A stretch of 64,000 nt of DNA from the NCBI GenBank assembly GCA_000621185.1, contig KK211224.1, forward strand, positions 186,001 through 250,000, given 5' to 3'. The stretch comes from Franconibacter pulveris DSM 19144 (GTDB lineage: Bacteria; Pseudomonadota; Gammaproteobacteria; Enterobacterales; Enterobacteriaceae). Position numbers and translations under genes: made by a program. Below the pieces are notes generated by a model. That model saw only the letters and a list, made by a program, of their open reading frames with translations. It was not told the origin of the DNA and did not search any database. Within the stretch, counting starts at the first letter, position 1. Each line of letters opens with the position of its first letter. This document shows positions 21,249 to 30,447 of the stretch, piece by piece.

Positions 21249-21311
21249 AATTCGACGTCGTTTTGGTATTATTACGACAGTTTTGGTGTTTTTTCGTCCT
21301 GGAGATGAAGA

Positions 21312-22046
21312 GTGGGAAATAATTTGATGCAGACGGACCTTTCCGTCTGGGGGATGTATCATCACGCCGATATCGTGGTAAAGATTGTCATGATCGGCCT
21401 GATTCTGGCGTCAGTGGTTACCTGGGCTATTTTCTTCAGCAAAAGCGCAGAGCTGCTGAGCCAAAAGCGCCGCCTCAAGCGCGAGCAGCAGCAACTGGCT
21501 GCCGCCCGCTCCCTGAACGACGCCTCAGAAATGGCGGCCTCCTTCCACAAAAAAAGCCTCAGCCAGCAGCTGATTAACGAAGCGCAAAACGAGCTGGAGC
21601 TTTCCGCAGGCAGTGAAGATAACGAAGGCATTAAAGAGCGTACCGGTTTTCGCCTGGAGCGCCGCGTGGCGGCCGTTGGGCGTCACATGGGCCGCGGCAA
21701 CGGTTATCTTGCAACCATCGGCGCGATTTCGCCGTTTATCGGCCTGTTCGGCACCGTGTGGGGCATTATGAATAGCTTTATCGGCATCGCCCAGTCGCAG
21801 ACCACCAACCTCGCCGTTGTGGCGCCAGGCATCGCCGAAGCGCTGCTCGCCACGGCGATTGGTCTTGTCGCCGCTATTCCGGCGGTGGTCATTTACAACA
21901 TCTTTGCCCGCATGATTGGCAGCTATAAAGCCACCCTCGGCGACGTCGCCGCGCAGGTGCTGCTGCTGCAAAGCCGCGACCTGGACTTAGGTGCCAGCTC
22001 CCAGGCTCATCCGGTGCGTCCGGCTCAGAAACTGCGCGTAGGTTAA
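21312..22046 (+). CDS. exbB: TonB-system energiser protein ExbB
   Basis: 244 aa, the same length as E. coli ExbB, with three membrane segments: about 18-40 ([19 protein letters not shown]), about 130-155 ([21 protein letters not shown]) and about 175-200 ([19 protein letters not shown]). With ExbD it forms the proton-driven inner-membrane motor for TonB. It begins with GTG, as in E. coli, with GGAG upstream. ExbD follows after 6 bp. Fur box in the promoter. Confidence 0.98.
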   Translation: MGNNLMQTDLSVWGMYHHADIVVKIVMIGLILASVVTWAIFFSKSAELLSQKRRLKREQQQLAAARSLNDASEMAASFHKKSLSQQLINEAQNELELSAGSEDNEGIKERTGFRLERRVAAVGRHMGRGNGYLATIGAISPFIGLFGTVWGIMNSFIGIAQSQTTNLAVVAPGIAEALLATAIGLVAAIPAVVIYNIFARMIGSYKATLGDVAAQVLLLQSRDLDLGASSQAHPVRPAQKLRVG

Positions 22047-22052
22047 TGCCCC

Positions 22053-22475
22053 ATGGCGATGCGTCTTAACGAAAACCTCGACGATAACGGCGAAATGCAC
22101 GAAATCAACGTCACGCCGTTTATCGACGTGATGCTGGTGCTGCTGATTATCTTCATGGTGGCCGCGCCGCTTGCCACGGTGGATGTGAAGGTGAACCTGC
22201 CCGCCTCCACCAGTCAGCCGCAGCCGCGCCCTGAAAAACCGGTTTATCTGTCAGTAAAAGCGGATAAGACCATGTATCTCGGCAACGATCAGGTGACGAA
22301 AGACACCATGATTACTGCGCTGAACGCGGCCACCGCCGGCAAGAAAGATACCACCGTCTTTTTCCGCGCGGATAAAACCGTGGATTACGAAACGATGATG
22401 AACGTGATGGATACGCTGCATCAGGCGGGATATCTGAAGATTGGCCTGGTAGGCCAGGAAGTCACGAAGAAGTAA
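22053..22475 (+). CDS. exbD: TonB-system energiser protein ExbD
   Basis: 140 aa. A single membrane helix carries the essential Asp in NVTPFIDVMLVLLIIFMVAAP; the periplasmic domain reads PEKPVYLSVKADKTMYLGNDQV. Partner of ExbB in proton-driven energising of TonB-dependent iron and B12 uptake. Followed by a heptamer tandem repeat and a terminator. Confidence 0.98.
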   Translation: MAMRLNENLDDNGEMHEINVTPFIDVMLVLLIIFMVAAPLATVDVKVNLPASTSQPQPRPEKPVYLSVKADKTMYLGNDQVTKDTMITALNAATAGKKDTTVFFRADKTVDYETMMNVMDTLHQAGYLKIGLVGQEVTKK

Positions 22476-22480
22476 TCGTG

Positions 22481-22508
22481 TGAAAAATGAAAAATGAAAA
22501 ATGAAAAA
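22481..22508. repeat. Four tandem copies of the heptamer TGAAAAA
   Basis: (TGAAAAA)x4 without mismatch, beginning 5 bp after the exbD stop and running into the terminator stem. It supplies stop codons and an A-rich spacer. Copy number could vary by slippage. Confidence 0.9.
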
Positions 22509-22535
22509 GGCGCGGCGAATGTCGCGCTTTTTTTA
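22505..22535 (+). terminator. exbD: Terminator of exbBD
   Basis: A run, then GCGCGGC - gaat - GTCGCGC, then seven T. Flanking A and T runs suggest it also works for the converging yghA-like gene. Confidence 0.88.
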
Positions 22536-22620
22536 TGGGCGCTTTTGACGGTGGGGGTTGAGCGCGAACAGCGTTATCTGGCGGGTGGCGCTGCGCCTGC
22601 CGCCATGTTCGTGATATCGC

Positions 22621-23517
22621 TTAGCCGCAATGATAACCGCCCGTCACGCCGTGCACTTCAGCGGTCACGTAGCTTGATTCCTGGCTTGCCAGATAAACAT
22701 AAACCGGCGCCACTTCCGCAGGCTGGCCGGCGCGCTTCATCGGCGTCGGCTGGCCGAAGCTGGGTATCACCTCCTGAGTCTGCCCGCCAGTCACCTGCAA
22801 TACCGTCCAGATGGGGCCGGGCGCGACAATGTTCACGCGAATGCCTTTCTCCGCCACCTGCTTCGCCAACCCGCGGCTGTAATTCATGATAGCCGCCTTG
22901 GTCGAGGCGTAATCCAGCAGGTTGGGGTTCGGCTGGTAGGCTTCAATAGAAGAGGTGGTGATAATGCTGGCGCCCGGTTTCAGGTGCGGGATCGCCTCCT
23001 GGGTTATCCAGAACAGGGCGAAAACGTTAGTGGCGTAGGTGCGCTGGAACTGCTCGCTGGTCAGGTCCGCAATACGGGTGACGGCGGTCTGCTTGCCTGC
23101 CACCAGCGCCATAATATCAAGCCCTCCCAGTTCCTGAACCGCGCGCTGCACCAGCTCGCGGGCAAACGCTTCCTCACAGATATCGCCGGGGATCAGTATC
23201 GCCCTGCGGCCTGCTTGCTCAATCAGCGCTTTGACCTGGTCGGCATCTTCCTGCTCTTCAGGCAGATAGTTTATCGCCACGTCCGCCCCTTCCCGGGCGA
23301 AGGCGATGGCGGCGGCGCGCCCGATGCCGGAATCGCCCCCGGTCACCAGCGCTTTACGGCCCGTTAATCTTTCCCGCCCCACATAGGTTTTCTCGCCGCA
23401 GTCCGGCACGGGACTCATTTTGGATTGCAGGCCCGGCGGGGGCTGCTCCTGGTTCGGATAGTCGCCGTTAAAGTATTGCGTGGTGGGATCCTGAATCTGG
23501 GTCTGGTCATTAGGCAT
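22621..23517 (-). CDS. YghA paralogue, short-chain dehydrogenase/reductase (copy 1)
   Basis: 298 aa SDR. Cofactor motif [15 protein letters not shown], active-site Ser in [11 protein letters not shown] and catalytic YASTK; long N-terminal extension [20 protein letters not shown] typical of YghA. NADP(H)-dependent aldehyde/alcohol oxidoreductase by family. Very similar to the next gene upstream (23735-24631), but its C-terminus (GGYHCG) and central residues differ more from E. coli YghA, so I read it as the diverged copy of a tandem duplication. GGAG lies 7 nt before ATG 23517. It has its own promoter-like element at 23551. Confidence 0.92.
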   Translation of the reverse strand: MPNDQTQIQDPTTQYFNGDYPNQEQPPPGLQSKMSPVPDCGEKTYVGRERLTGRKALVTGGDSGIGRAAAIAFAREGADVAINYLPEEQEDADQVKALIEQAGRRAILIPGDICEEAFARELVQRAVQELGGLDIMALVAGKQTAVTRIADLTSEQFQRTYATNVFALFWITQEAIPHLKPGASIITTSSIEAYQPNPNLLDYASTKAAIMNYSRGLAKQVAEKGIRVNIVAPGPIWTVLQVTGGQTQEVIPSFGQPTPMKRAGQPAEVAPVYVYLASQESSYVTAEVHGVTGGYHCG

Positions 23518-23550
23518 ACGGTGTCTCCACTTCTCAGAGTTTAAAAACGT

Positions 23551-23567
23551 CCTCTTAAGGGTAGTGT
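23551..23567 (-). promoter_or_regulatory. Sigma-S-like -10 element of yghA copy 1
   Basis: Minus strand ACACTACCCTTAAGAGG. CTACCCTTAA fits the extended sigma-S -10 pattern KCTAYACTTAA with one mismatch. The identical 17-mer precedes the second copy at 24658. Confidence 0.6.
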
Positions 23568-23662
23568 GTTATTCTGAGGTGGATAGCATTGTTGGGTTAT
23601 TATTATTTAGGTGTCGCTTAAGCCAGACGTTTATTCTAAGGAGGATTTTGCGGCGCGTTAAT

Positions 23663-23687
23663 GAAAAAAGGGGCCTGCCGCCCCCTT
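23663..23687 (-). terminator. Terminator of yghA copy 2
   Basis: On the minus strand AAGGGG - GCGGCAGG - CCCCTT followed by a T run, about 50 bp after the stop of the 23735-24631 gene and before the promoter of copy 1. The two copies are therefore separate transcription units. Confidence 0.75.
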
Positions 23688-23734
23688 TATGTTGAACCGT
23701 TACCCGGCTGCAGGGCAGCGCGGGTTTTCAGTTG

Positions 23735-24631
23735 TTAGCTCAGGTGCTCGCCACCGGTTACGCCGTGCACTTCGGCGGTCACGTAGCTTGATTCCTGGCT
23801 TGCCAGATAAACATAAATCGGCGCCAGTTCCGCAGGCTGACCGGCGCGCTTCATCGGCGTCTGCTGGCCGAACTGCGGGATTTTCTCCTGCGGCTGACCG
23901 CCGCAAATTTGCAGCGGCGTCCAGATGGGGCCCGGCGCCACGATATTCACGCGAATGCCTTTTTCCGCCACCTGCTTCGCAAGGCCGCGGCTGTAGTTCA
24001 GGATAGCCGCCTTAGTGGAGGCGTAATCGAGCAGGTGCGGGCTTGGCTGGTAAGCCTGAATGGAGGAGGTGGTGATAATGCTGGCGCCCGGTTTCAGGTA
24101 CGGGATAGCCTCCTGAGTTATCCAGAACAGCGCGAAAACGTTGGTCGCGTAAGTTTTCTGGAACTGCTCGCTGGTTAGCTCGGAAATCTGCTCGACAGCG
24201 GTTTGCTTACCGGCGACCAGCGCCAGAATGTCCAGCCCGCCCAGTTCCTGAATGGCGCGACGCACCAGATCGCGGGCAAACTGTTCATCGGTTAAATCGC
24301 CCGGGATCAACACCGCCTTACGACCGGCTTCCTCAATCAGCTTTTTCACCGCTTCAGCATCTTCCTGCTCGGCAGGCAGATAGTTGATGACCACATCCGC
24401 GCCTTCACGCGCGTAAGCGATGGCGGCGGCGCGTCCGATACCTGAATCACCGCCAGTAACCAGGGCCTTGCGACCTTTAAGGCGTCCGCTTCCGACGTAA
24501 CTCTGCTCACCGCAATCCGGCACCGGATCCATTTTTGCCTGCACGCCCGGCGCGGGCTGCGTTTGTTTAGGATATTCGCCGGTGAAGAACTGGGTGGTAG
24601 GGTCCTGAATTTTCGTCTGATCGTTTGCCAT
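23735..24631 (-). CDS. yghA: YghA, NADP-dependent aldehyde reductase (copy 2)
   Basis: 298 aa SDR, closest of the pair to E. coli YghA: shared stretches include [39 protein letters not shown] and the C-terminus GGEHL. Cofactor motif TGGDSGIG and the catalytic Ser-Tyr-Lys are all present. ATG 24631 has AGGAG 8 nt upstream; an in-frame ATG at 24658 lies within the shared promoter element and is not credible. Probably stress-induced in stationary phase, judged from the upstream element. Confidence 0.93.
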   Translation of the reverse strand: MANDQTKIQDPTTQFFTGEYPKQTQPAPGVQAKMDPVPDCGEQSYVGSGRLKGRKALVTGGDSGIGRAAAIAYAREGADVVINYLPAEQEDAEAVKKLIEEAGRKAVLIPGDLTDEQFARDLVRRAIQELGGLDILALVAGKQTAVEQISELTSEQFQKTYATNVFALFWITQEAIPYLKPGASIITTSSIQAYQPSPHLLDYASTKAAILNYSRGLAKQVAEKGIRVNIVAPGPIWTPLQICGGQPQEKIPQFGQQTPMKRAGQPAELAPIYVYLASQESSYVTAEVHGVTGGEHLS

Positions 24632-24657
24632 TAGATCGCTCCTCTGTTTAAAAGACA

Positions 24658-24674
24658 CCTCTTAAGGGTAGTGT
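24658..24674 (-). promoter_or_regulatory. yghA: Sigma-S-like -10 element of yghA copy 2
   Basis: Exact 17-bp repeat of 23551-23567, at nearly the same distance from the start codon (27 vs 34 bp), so promoter and gene were duplicated together. Confidence 0.6.
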
Positions 24675-24791
24675 CTTCTGCTGCGCTGTCGAAAATTCTC
24701 GGGATATTCCGGTTATTCGTCAGGCTGACGCGTGTCTTCAGAAAAGAGAAGCCGCCGCTTAAGAGCGGAGAGAAAGGGCTTTCAGCAGAGG

Positions 24792-25391
24792 TTACGGCTT
24801 TGACGGGGGAACTGGCGCAACCCGCGGCGGCGCGACAACCGGTTTTGAATAGGTGGCGCTCCAGGGCGCCTGAGGGGCAGGCTCTACGTTCGCAGGCGGC
24901 ATCGCTTCAGGCGCGGCGGGTTCAGCGTGTGAAGGAACGACGGGCTGCGCGACCACCGTTTGCGGCGTAATCGCGGCGGCTGGCGGCGTTGCGCTGGCGG
25001 GCGCGGTGGGTTTAACCGTGGAGGTTTTACAGGTGCCTTCGGCGAGCGTTCGGCTTAACATCAGCGTCGAGGCTTCCTGCGCCTTAATCTGCTGATAATT
25101 CTCCTCTAACTGCACCATAATTTGCGATTTCAACTCGGGATAGCGGTTAATAATCTCCAGCAGCACTGCGCCGTATACCTCTTCTTTAACCCGCAGCGGA
25201 TAAATTTCACGGCGATTTTGCCACTTAAGGTGCACCAGCGCGGAGGGAATCGTCACCATGGCTCGCGTATACTCGGCGATAGCCTGGTCGCGGGCATATA
25301 TTAACGCCTGCTGGTTCTGACTTAAGATAAATTTCTGTTCAACCTGTTTATCTAAAGCGAAATAAATATCGTTATTGGTTATTTCGGCCAC
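24792..25391 (-). CDS. Unknown protein with helical N-half and Pro/Ala-rich tail
   Basis: 199 aa, not recognised. Residues 1-125 look alpha-helical and charged (DIYFALDKQVEQKFILSQNQ; YPELKSQIMVQLEENYQQIK). From about 126 to the end it is a low-complexity Pro/Ala/Val segment. No signal peptide or membrane helix; one Cys (C121). It starts 5 bp after the preceding gene (25397-25798), so the two form an operon. The tail could be a flexible linker or surface-tethering region. No function can be assigned. Confidence 0.7.
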   Translation of the reverse strand: MAEITNNDIYFALDKQVEQKFILSQNQQALIYARDQAIAEYTRAMVTIPSALVHLKWQNRREIYPLRVKEEVYGAVLLEIINRYPELKSQIMVQLEENYQQIKAQEASTLMLSRTLAEGTCKTSTVKPTAPASATPPAAAITPQTVVAQPVVPSHAEPAAPEAMPPANVEPAPQAPWSATYSKPVVAPPRVAPVPPSKP

Positions 25392-25396
25392 GCCCG

Positions 25397-25798
25397 TTAA
25401 TCCTCGAACTGATAAAATAGCGGCGTCGCTTTTTCCCTGGTGATGAGATTAAGCCAAATTTTATTACCCGCTTCATTGATGTGCGCCGTTTTCGCCGCAA
25501 TCAGTTCCGCCAGTTCTTCCGCGTTTATGGTTTTATCTTCGACCAGGCCGTTCAATACTTTAGCGAAAGTTTCGATTTTAACCACACAGAACAGGCGTTC
25601 TTTTATATGGCGATCATGTTCTTCAAGCAGCATGTTGCCGCTTTGCCCGGCTCGTGATTTACTGGTTAAAATATCACTTTCGTAATCGGCGAGCGTTGGC
25701 TTTCCTTTAGTTAAATTTTCACTGCTTTCATCAGTCGCCGGCTGCGTCTCAGGAGTGGGAATATGATAGCGCGCCGGCACAATATTGTCGGGCAACAT
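25397..25798 (-). CDS. Unknown 133-aa cytoplasmic protein
   Basis: 133 aa, not recognised. The first ~55 residues are polar and probably disordered (TPETQPATDESSENLTKGKP). The C-terminal part (about 65-130) is helical, with LFCVVKIETFAKVLNGLVED, INAEELAELIAAKTAHINEA and IWLNLI. No signal peptide, membrane helix or enzyme motif. AAAGGAAA precedes ATG 25798. First gene of a two-gene operon that faces away from 25903-26403. Confidence 0.7.
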   Translation of the reverse strand: MLPDNIVPARYHIPTPETQPATDESSENLTKGKPTLADYESDILTSKSRAGQSGNMLLEEHDRHIKERLFCVVKIETFAKVLNGLVEDKTINAEELAELIAAKTAHINEAGNKIWLNLITREKATPLFYQFED

Positions 25799-25852
25799 AA
25801 TAATATTTCCTTTAATTTCAGAAAGGTAAATTAGAAGGCAGGGCGGTTTGCG

Positions 25853-25881
25853 TTGACAATAACATGCCGCAAAATTAAAAT
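25853..25881 (+). promoter_or_regulatory. Sigma-70 promoter of the 25903 gene
   Basis: TTGACA - 17 nt - TAAAAT: perfect -35, ideal spacer, one mismatch in the -10. It ends 22 bp before the start codon. Confidence 0.75.
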
Positions 25882-25902
25882 CAAAGAAAACGGAGCCTGC
25901 GC

Positions 25903-26403
25903 ATGAGCACTATTTTTTATTGTGTCATCACCTTGCTGTTACTTTTATGCGTCGTTCTTTTATTAATGAAAGAGAGTGAGCGCAATACTACCGAAAACAG
26001 TGAAGCCGCGAACCCATCCTCGCCGCAAAACCGACAAAAGGGTGAGGAACATTTCTCCGTATTGCTTAACGCCATTACGCCGGGCTGGTATTGGCGTGTC
26101 AATCATGAATATAGCGACTTTATTAACGCTACCATTAAAAAAATGAGTTTTGAAGAACTTAACGCGACGCCTGGTTTATTTGAGGCGCAGCGTCGGTGCA
26201 GCAATCTTAATTCCGCGGTGTATAAATATTACGATAATTTAAAAAAACGCTGTCTGAATGGTGAGCTGGTGATGTTTTCCGATATCGAAGTATTGAATTT
26301 ACGTCATTGTTTCCATGAGTTTAGCATTGAGGCCTATCCGGCGCTGGTCGCCATCGTCTGGCCGCAGTATCAACGTCCACAGGTCTCCCTGTCCGACGTG
26401 TAG
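25903..26403 (+). CDS. Unknown membrane-anchored protein
   Basis: 166 aa, not recognised. An N-terminal hydrophobic segment (about 4-22, FYCVITLLLLLCVVLLLMK) acts as a signal anchor. A polar linker follows, then a soluble domain with aromatic and Cys residues (TPGWYWRVNHEYSDFIN, RRCSNLNSAVYKYYDNLKKRC, LRHCFHEF). Composition is more AT-rich than the neighbours. It is divergent from the two-gene operon at 24792-25798, sharing a 104-bp promoter region. No function assigned. Confidence 0.72.
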   Translation: MSTIFYCVITLLLLLCVVLLLMKESERNTTENSEAANPSSPQNRQKGEEHFSVLLNAITPGWYWRVNHEYSDFINATIKKMSFEELNATPGLFEAQRRCSNLNSAVYKYYDNLKKRCLNGELVMFSDIEVLNLRHCFHEFSIEAYPALVAIVWPQYQRPQVSLSDV

Positions 26404-26449
26404 CGGCGGGCGTGGTTGCCAGCCGTCAACCTTTCTGCGTTATACTTAG

Positions 26450-26971
<522 letters not shown>

Positions 26972-26973
26972 GC

Positions 26974-27004
26974 AAAACCCACGGCCCGCACCGTGGGTTT
27001 TTTT
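26974..27004. terminator. yqhA: Terminator of yqhA (and gpr)
   Basis: AACCCACGG - 6 nt - CCGTGGGTT with A run before and seven T after; suits both directions. Confidence 0.92.
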
Positions 27005-27019
27005 ATGCGCAGCCTGCGT

Positions 27020-28060
27020 TTATTTATCCGACGACGCCTGCCAGAGGTTCAGCTCGCCATCGGCGACATGTTCGTCGATTTTCGCAAGCTCCTCAGCGCT
27101 GAACGACAGGTTCGCCAGCGCCTGCACATTCTCTTCAATTTGCTCGGGGCGGCTTGCGCCAATCAGCACCGAGGTGACGCGCGCATCTTTTAAGAGCCAG
27201 CTGAGCGCCATCTGCGCCATGCTCTGACCGCGGCGCTGCGCCATCTCGTTCAGCAGCCGCAGGCTGTTGAGGTTCTGCTCCGTCAGCATGTTTTCCGTCA
27301 GGCCGCGCGCTTTTTTGCCTTCATACTGCATGCGCGACCCTTGCGGAATGCCGTTGAGGTATTTACCGGTCAGCAGACCCTGCGCCAGCGGGGTGAAGGC
27401 GATGCAGCCCGCGCCGTTGCGCTCAAGCGTCTCCAGCAGCCCGCTTTTATCCACCCAACGGTTCAGCAAGTTATAGGAAGGTTGGTGGATCAGCAGCGGC
27501 ACTTTCCATTCGCGCAGCAACTCCGCCATCTTTTGCGTACGTTCCGGCGAATAAGAGGAGATGCCGACATAGAGCGCCTTGCCGCTCTGCACCGCCTGCA
27601 CCAGGGCGGCGGCGGTCTCTTCCATCGGCGTGCTTTCATCAACGCGGTGCGAGTAGAAAATATCGACATAGTCCAGCCCCAGGCGTTGCAGGCTCTGGTC
27701 GAGGCTCGCCAGCAGGTATTTACGCGACCCGCCGGCGCCGTAGGGGCCCGGCCACATGTCGTAACCCGCTTTGGTGGAGATAATCAGCTCATCGCGATAG
27801 GGCGCGAAGTCGGTTTTCAGCAGGCGGCCGAAATTCTCTTCCGCGCTGCCGGGCGGTGGGCCGTAGTTGTTGGCGAGGTCGAAATGGGTAATGCCCAGGT
27901 CAAACGCTTTATGCAGCAACGCGCGCTGGGAATCCAGCGTGCTGCCGTGGCCGAAGCTGTGCCACAGGCCAAGCGACAGCGCAGGCAGTTGCAGCCCGCT
28001 GCGGCCGCAAAAACGGTATTGCATCCGCTCGTAGCGGGCAGGGTCGGCAAGGTACGGCAT
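27020..28060 (-). CDS. gpr: L-glyceraldehyde 3-phosphate reductase (AKR14)
   Basis: 346 aa aldo-keto reductase, the same length as E. coli Gpr (YghZ). Detoxifies L-glyceraldehyde 3-phosphate and methylglyoxal with NADPH. Active-site region THFDLANNYGPPPGSAEENFG (Asp, Tyr), Lys in ELIISTKAGYDMWPGPYG, His in YVDIFYSHRVDE; SVLIGASRPEQIEENV binds cofactor; C-terminus GELNLWQASSDK identical to E. coli. AAGGAG lies upstream of ATG 28060. Confidence 0.97.
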   Translation of the reverse strand: MPYLADPARYERMQYRFCGRSGLQLPALSLGLWHSFGHGSTLDSQRALLHKAFDLGITHFDLANNYGPPPGSAEENFGRLLKTDFAPYRDELIISTKAGYDMWPGPYGAGGSRKYLLASLDQSLQRLGLDYVDIFYSHRVDESTPMEETAAALVQAVQSGKALYVGISSYSPERTQKMAELLREWKVPLLIHQPSYNLLNRWVDKSGLLETLERNGAGCIAFTPLAQGLLTGKYLNGIPQGSRMQYEGKKARGLTENMLTEQNLNSLRLLNEMAQRRGQSMAQMALSWLLKDARVTSVLIGASRPEQIEENVQALANLSFSAEELAKIDEHVADGELNLWQASSDK

Positions 28061-28238
28061 GGTTTCTCCTTCTTCCAGAGTTATTATTTGAAACGTTGTT
28101 TCTATATTAGCGAGTCGCCGGGAGAGGACAAGCGCGCGGCATCATACATTTGGCTGATAATGCGCCGCGTCTTTAGGTAATTTCCTGCGCGTGTGCTTCG
28201 CTTATAGGGCCGAATCGCACTGAAAGAAGGGAGCGCCC

Positions 28239-29126
28239 ATGACCCGCCTGACCGCTAAAGATTTTCCCCAGCAACTGCTCGATTACTACGACTACTACGC
28301 CCACGGCAAAATCACCAAGCGTGAATTTTTGCAGCTGGCGGCGAAATATGCCGTCGGCGGCATGACGGCGCTGGCGTTGTTCGACCTGCTCAAACCCAAC
28401 TACGCGCTGGCCCAGCAGGTGGAGTTCACCGACCCGGATATTTATCCGCAGTATATTCACTACCCATCGCCCAACGGCCACGGGCAGGTGCGCGGCTATC
28501 TGGTGTTGCCGAAGAAGGCAAACGGCAAAGCGCCCGCCGTGGTGGTGGTGCACGAAAATCGCGGTCTGAATCCCTACATTGAAGATGTGGCGCGCCGTGC
28601 GGCGAAGGCGGGTTTTATCGCGCTGGCGCCGGACGGTCTTTCTTCCGTGGGCGGCTATCCGGGCAACGATGATGAAGGGCGGGAATTGCAGCAAAAAGTC
28701 GATCCGCAAAAGCTGATGAACGACTTTTTCGCCGCCATTGAATTTATGATGCAGCACGAAGGGGCGTCCGGAAAGGTAGGCATTACCGGCTTCTGCTATG
28801 GCGGCGGCGTGGCGAATGCTGCGGCGGTGGCGTATCCGGAACTGGCCGCCGCAGTGCCTTTTTACGGACGACAGCCGCCCGCGCAGGATGTCGCGAAAAT
28901 TAACGCGCCGCTGCTGCTCCATTATGCTGAACTCGATACCCGCATCAACGAAGGCTGGCCTGCTTACGAGGCGGCGTTGAAAAAAGCCGGGAAAACCTAC
29001 GAAGCTTATATCTACCCTGGCGTTAATCACGGTTTTCATAATGATTCCACGCCGCGTTATGACAAGGCGGCGGCGGAACTCGCCTGGAGTCGCACCATCG
29101 CGTGGTTCCATAAATACCTTGCCTGA
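28239..29126 (+). CDS. yghX: Dienelactone-hydrolase family protein (YghX-like), exported
   Basis: 295 aa. The N-terminal [17 protein letters not shown]...YALAQ resembles a Tat-type signal, though with Lys-Arg rather than Arg-Arg. The alpha/beta-hydrolase core follows, with nucleophile Cys in [12 protein letters not shown], Asp in [11 protein letters not shown] and His in [10 protein letters not shown], the DLH triad. Full-length here, whereas the E. coli K-12 copy yghX is broken. Physiological substrate unknown. Adjacent to gpr as yghX is adjacent to yghZ in E. coli, which supports the symbol. Confidence 0.87.
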   Translation: MTRLTAKDFPQQLLDYYDYYAHGKITKREFLQLAAKYAVGGMTALALFDLLKPNYALAQQVEFTDPDIYPQYIHYPSPNGHGQVRGYLVLPKKANGKAPAVVVVHENRGLNPYIEDVARRAAKAGFIALAPDGLSSVGGYPGNDDEGRELQQKVDPQKLMNDFFAAIEFMMQHEGASGKVGITGFCYGGGVANAAAVAYPELAAAVPFYGRQPPAQDVAKINAPLLLHYAELDTRINEGWPAYEAALKKAGKTYEAYIYPGVNHGFHNDSTPRYDKAAAELAWSRTIAWFHKYLA

Positions 29127-29250
29127 AATATCTCACCTCGCGCCTGTCATATAACCGAAACAGGCGCGAAATAATTACGTGACGTTATTATGACAATCCT
29201 GCGTTTCTCCCTGGAATAAGCCGAGTCTCAACGGCAGGCAAATCGCATTG

Positions 29251-29260
29251 TCTATACTGA
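29251..29260 (+). promoter_or_regulatory. Candidate -10 element of the MscS-type gene
   Basis: TCTATACTGA fits the sigma-S/sigma-70 extended -10 pattern KCTAYACT; no convincing -35. It lies about 50 bp before the start codon. Osmotic-stress promoters of this type are common for mechanosensitive channels. Confidence 0.35.
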
Positions 29261-29308
29261 AAGGCGCGTTTGGCCTGAGTTTTATATTTTTCATTAAGGG
29301 AGAACAGA

Positions 29309-30412
29309 ATGGAGATACTTCAGCAAACCAATTTTATACGGTTACTGACCTCGCCGTCATTCTGGACCAATGTGTTGCTGGTTGTCGTTATTACAGCGGT
29401 GACCTACTGGGTGGCGAATAAAATCCTGGCGGTGCTGCATAAAAGAATCGCCAACTGGACGAAAGACCATGAGAGCGCCGCGCTTTACCACGTTTTTCTC
29501 GACGTTATCAGTAAAACCCGCAAAGCGTTAATTCTCATCGCCGCCTTCTTATTTAGCCTTCAGTTTGTCACGCTGTCTGACCGGCTGCACAGCCTGATAT
29601 CCCACGCCTGGTTTCTGGTGCTGGCGCTGCAAATCGCCATGTGGCTCGATCAGGCCGTTCAGTCGTGGATGCGCCATTCGCTGCTGCGGCCCGGCCTGCA
29701 CCGCAACCCGGTTACGCTGATTATTCTTGGGTTGATGATCCGCGCGCTTATCTGGTCCATTATGCTGCTTTCTATTCTGGCCAATGCCGGAGTGGATATT
29801 ACCGCGCTGGTGGCAAGCCTCGGGGTTGGCGGTATCGCCATTGCGCTGGCGGTGCAGACGGTATTAAGCGACGTATTCGCCTCGCTCTCTATCGGTTTTG
29901 ATAAACCGTTTGAAATTGGCGACTTTATTGTCTTTAACGATGTTTCCGGCACCATTGAACATATCGGTTTAAAAACCACGCGTATTCGCAGCTTAAGCGG
30001 CGAACAAATAGTTTGCGCTAACGCCATTCTGCTCCAGCAGACAATTCACAACTATAAGCGCATGCAAACTCGTCGAATTGTTTTCACCTTCGGCATTGCC
30101 TATTCCACGCCGCCGGAAAAAATCCGCAAAATTGGTCCGATGGTAAAAAATGTTATTGAAAGTATTAAAGAGACGAAATTCGACCGCGCCCACTTTTCGG
30201 TATTTGATCAGGACCGCCTGACTTTCGAAGTGGTGCATATTCTTAATACGGCCGATTACAATAAATATATGGATATTCAGCAGGAAATTAACCTGCGTAT
30301 TATGGAAGAACTGGAAGCGTTGGGCGTGAAGCTCGCTATTCCGAGCCGAATTATTATTCCAGCCGAACAGCCGGAAGATGAGCCGCAGGAGCAGGAACGC
30401 CTGCGCGCTTAA
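29309..30412 (+). CDS. MscS-family mechanosensitive channel
   Basis: 367 aa. Hydrophobic helices at about 20-42, 72-90, 98-115 and 135-160. The pore helix and beta-domain entry ALVASLGVGGIAIALAVQTVLSDVFASLSIGFDKPFEIGD (given in two parts: ALVASLGVGGIAIALAVQ and FDKPFEIGD) at about 166-205 is the MscS signature. Soluble C-terminal alpha/beta domain ends in an acidic tail (PEDEPQEQERLRA). Releases solutes on hypo-osmotic shock. Larger than MscS (286 aa) with extra N-terminal helices, nearer the YnaI/YbdG size class; I do not assign a symbol. Confidence 0.92.
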   Translation: MEILQQTNFIRLLTSPSFWTNVLLVVVITAVTYWVANKILAVLHKRIANWTKDHESAALYHVFLDVISKTRKALILIAAFLFSLQFVTLSDRLHSLISHAWFLVLALQIAMWLDQAVQSWMRHSLLRPGLHRNPVTLIILGLMIRALIWSIMLLSILANAGVDITALVASLGVGGIAIALAVQTVLSDVFASLSIGFDKPFEIGDFIVFNDVSGTIEHIGLKTTRIRSLSGEQIVCANAILLQQTIHNYKRMQTRRIVFTFGIAYSTPPEKIRKIGPMVKNVIESIKETKFDRAHFSVFDQDRLTFEVVHILNTADYNKYMDIQQEINLRIMEELEALGVKLAIPSRIIIPAEQPEDEPQEQERLRA

Positions 30413-30420
30413 AACATGAA

Positions 30421-30447
30421 GGGCGGCAATCAGCCGCCCTGTTTATT
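30421..30447. terminator. Terminator between the MscS-type gene and the GGDEF gene
   Basis: GGGCGGC - aatca - GCCGCCC then TGTTTATT, 8 bp past the stop. It overlaps the last codons of the converging cyclase gene. Confidence 0.8.

Noticed and set aside
24671..24970. 99-codon plus-strand frame opposite the Pro/Ala-rich gene
   Set aside because: Arg/Ala-rich shadow of the repetitive antisense gene and of the yghA promoter.
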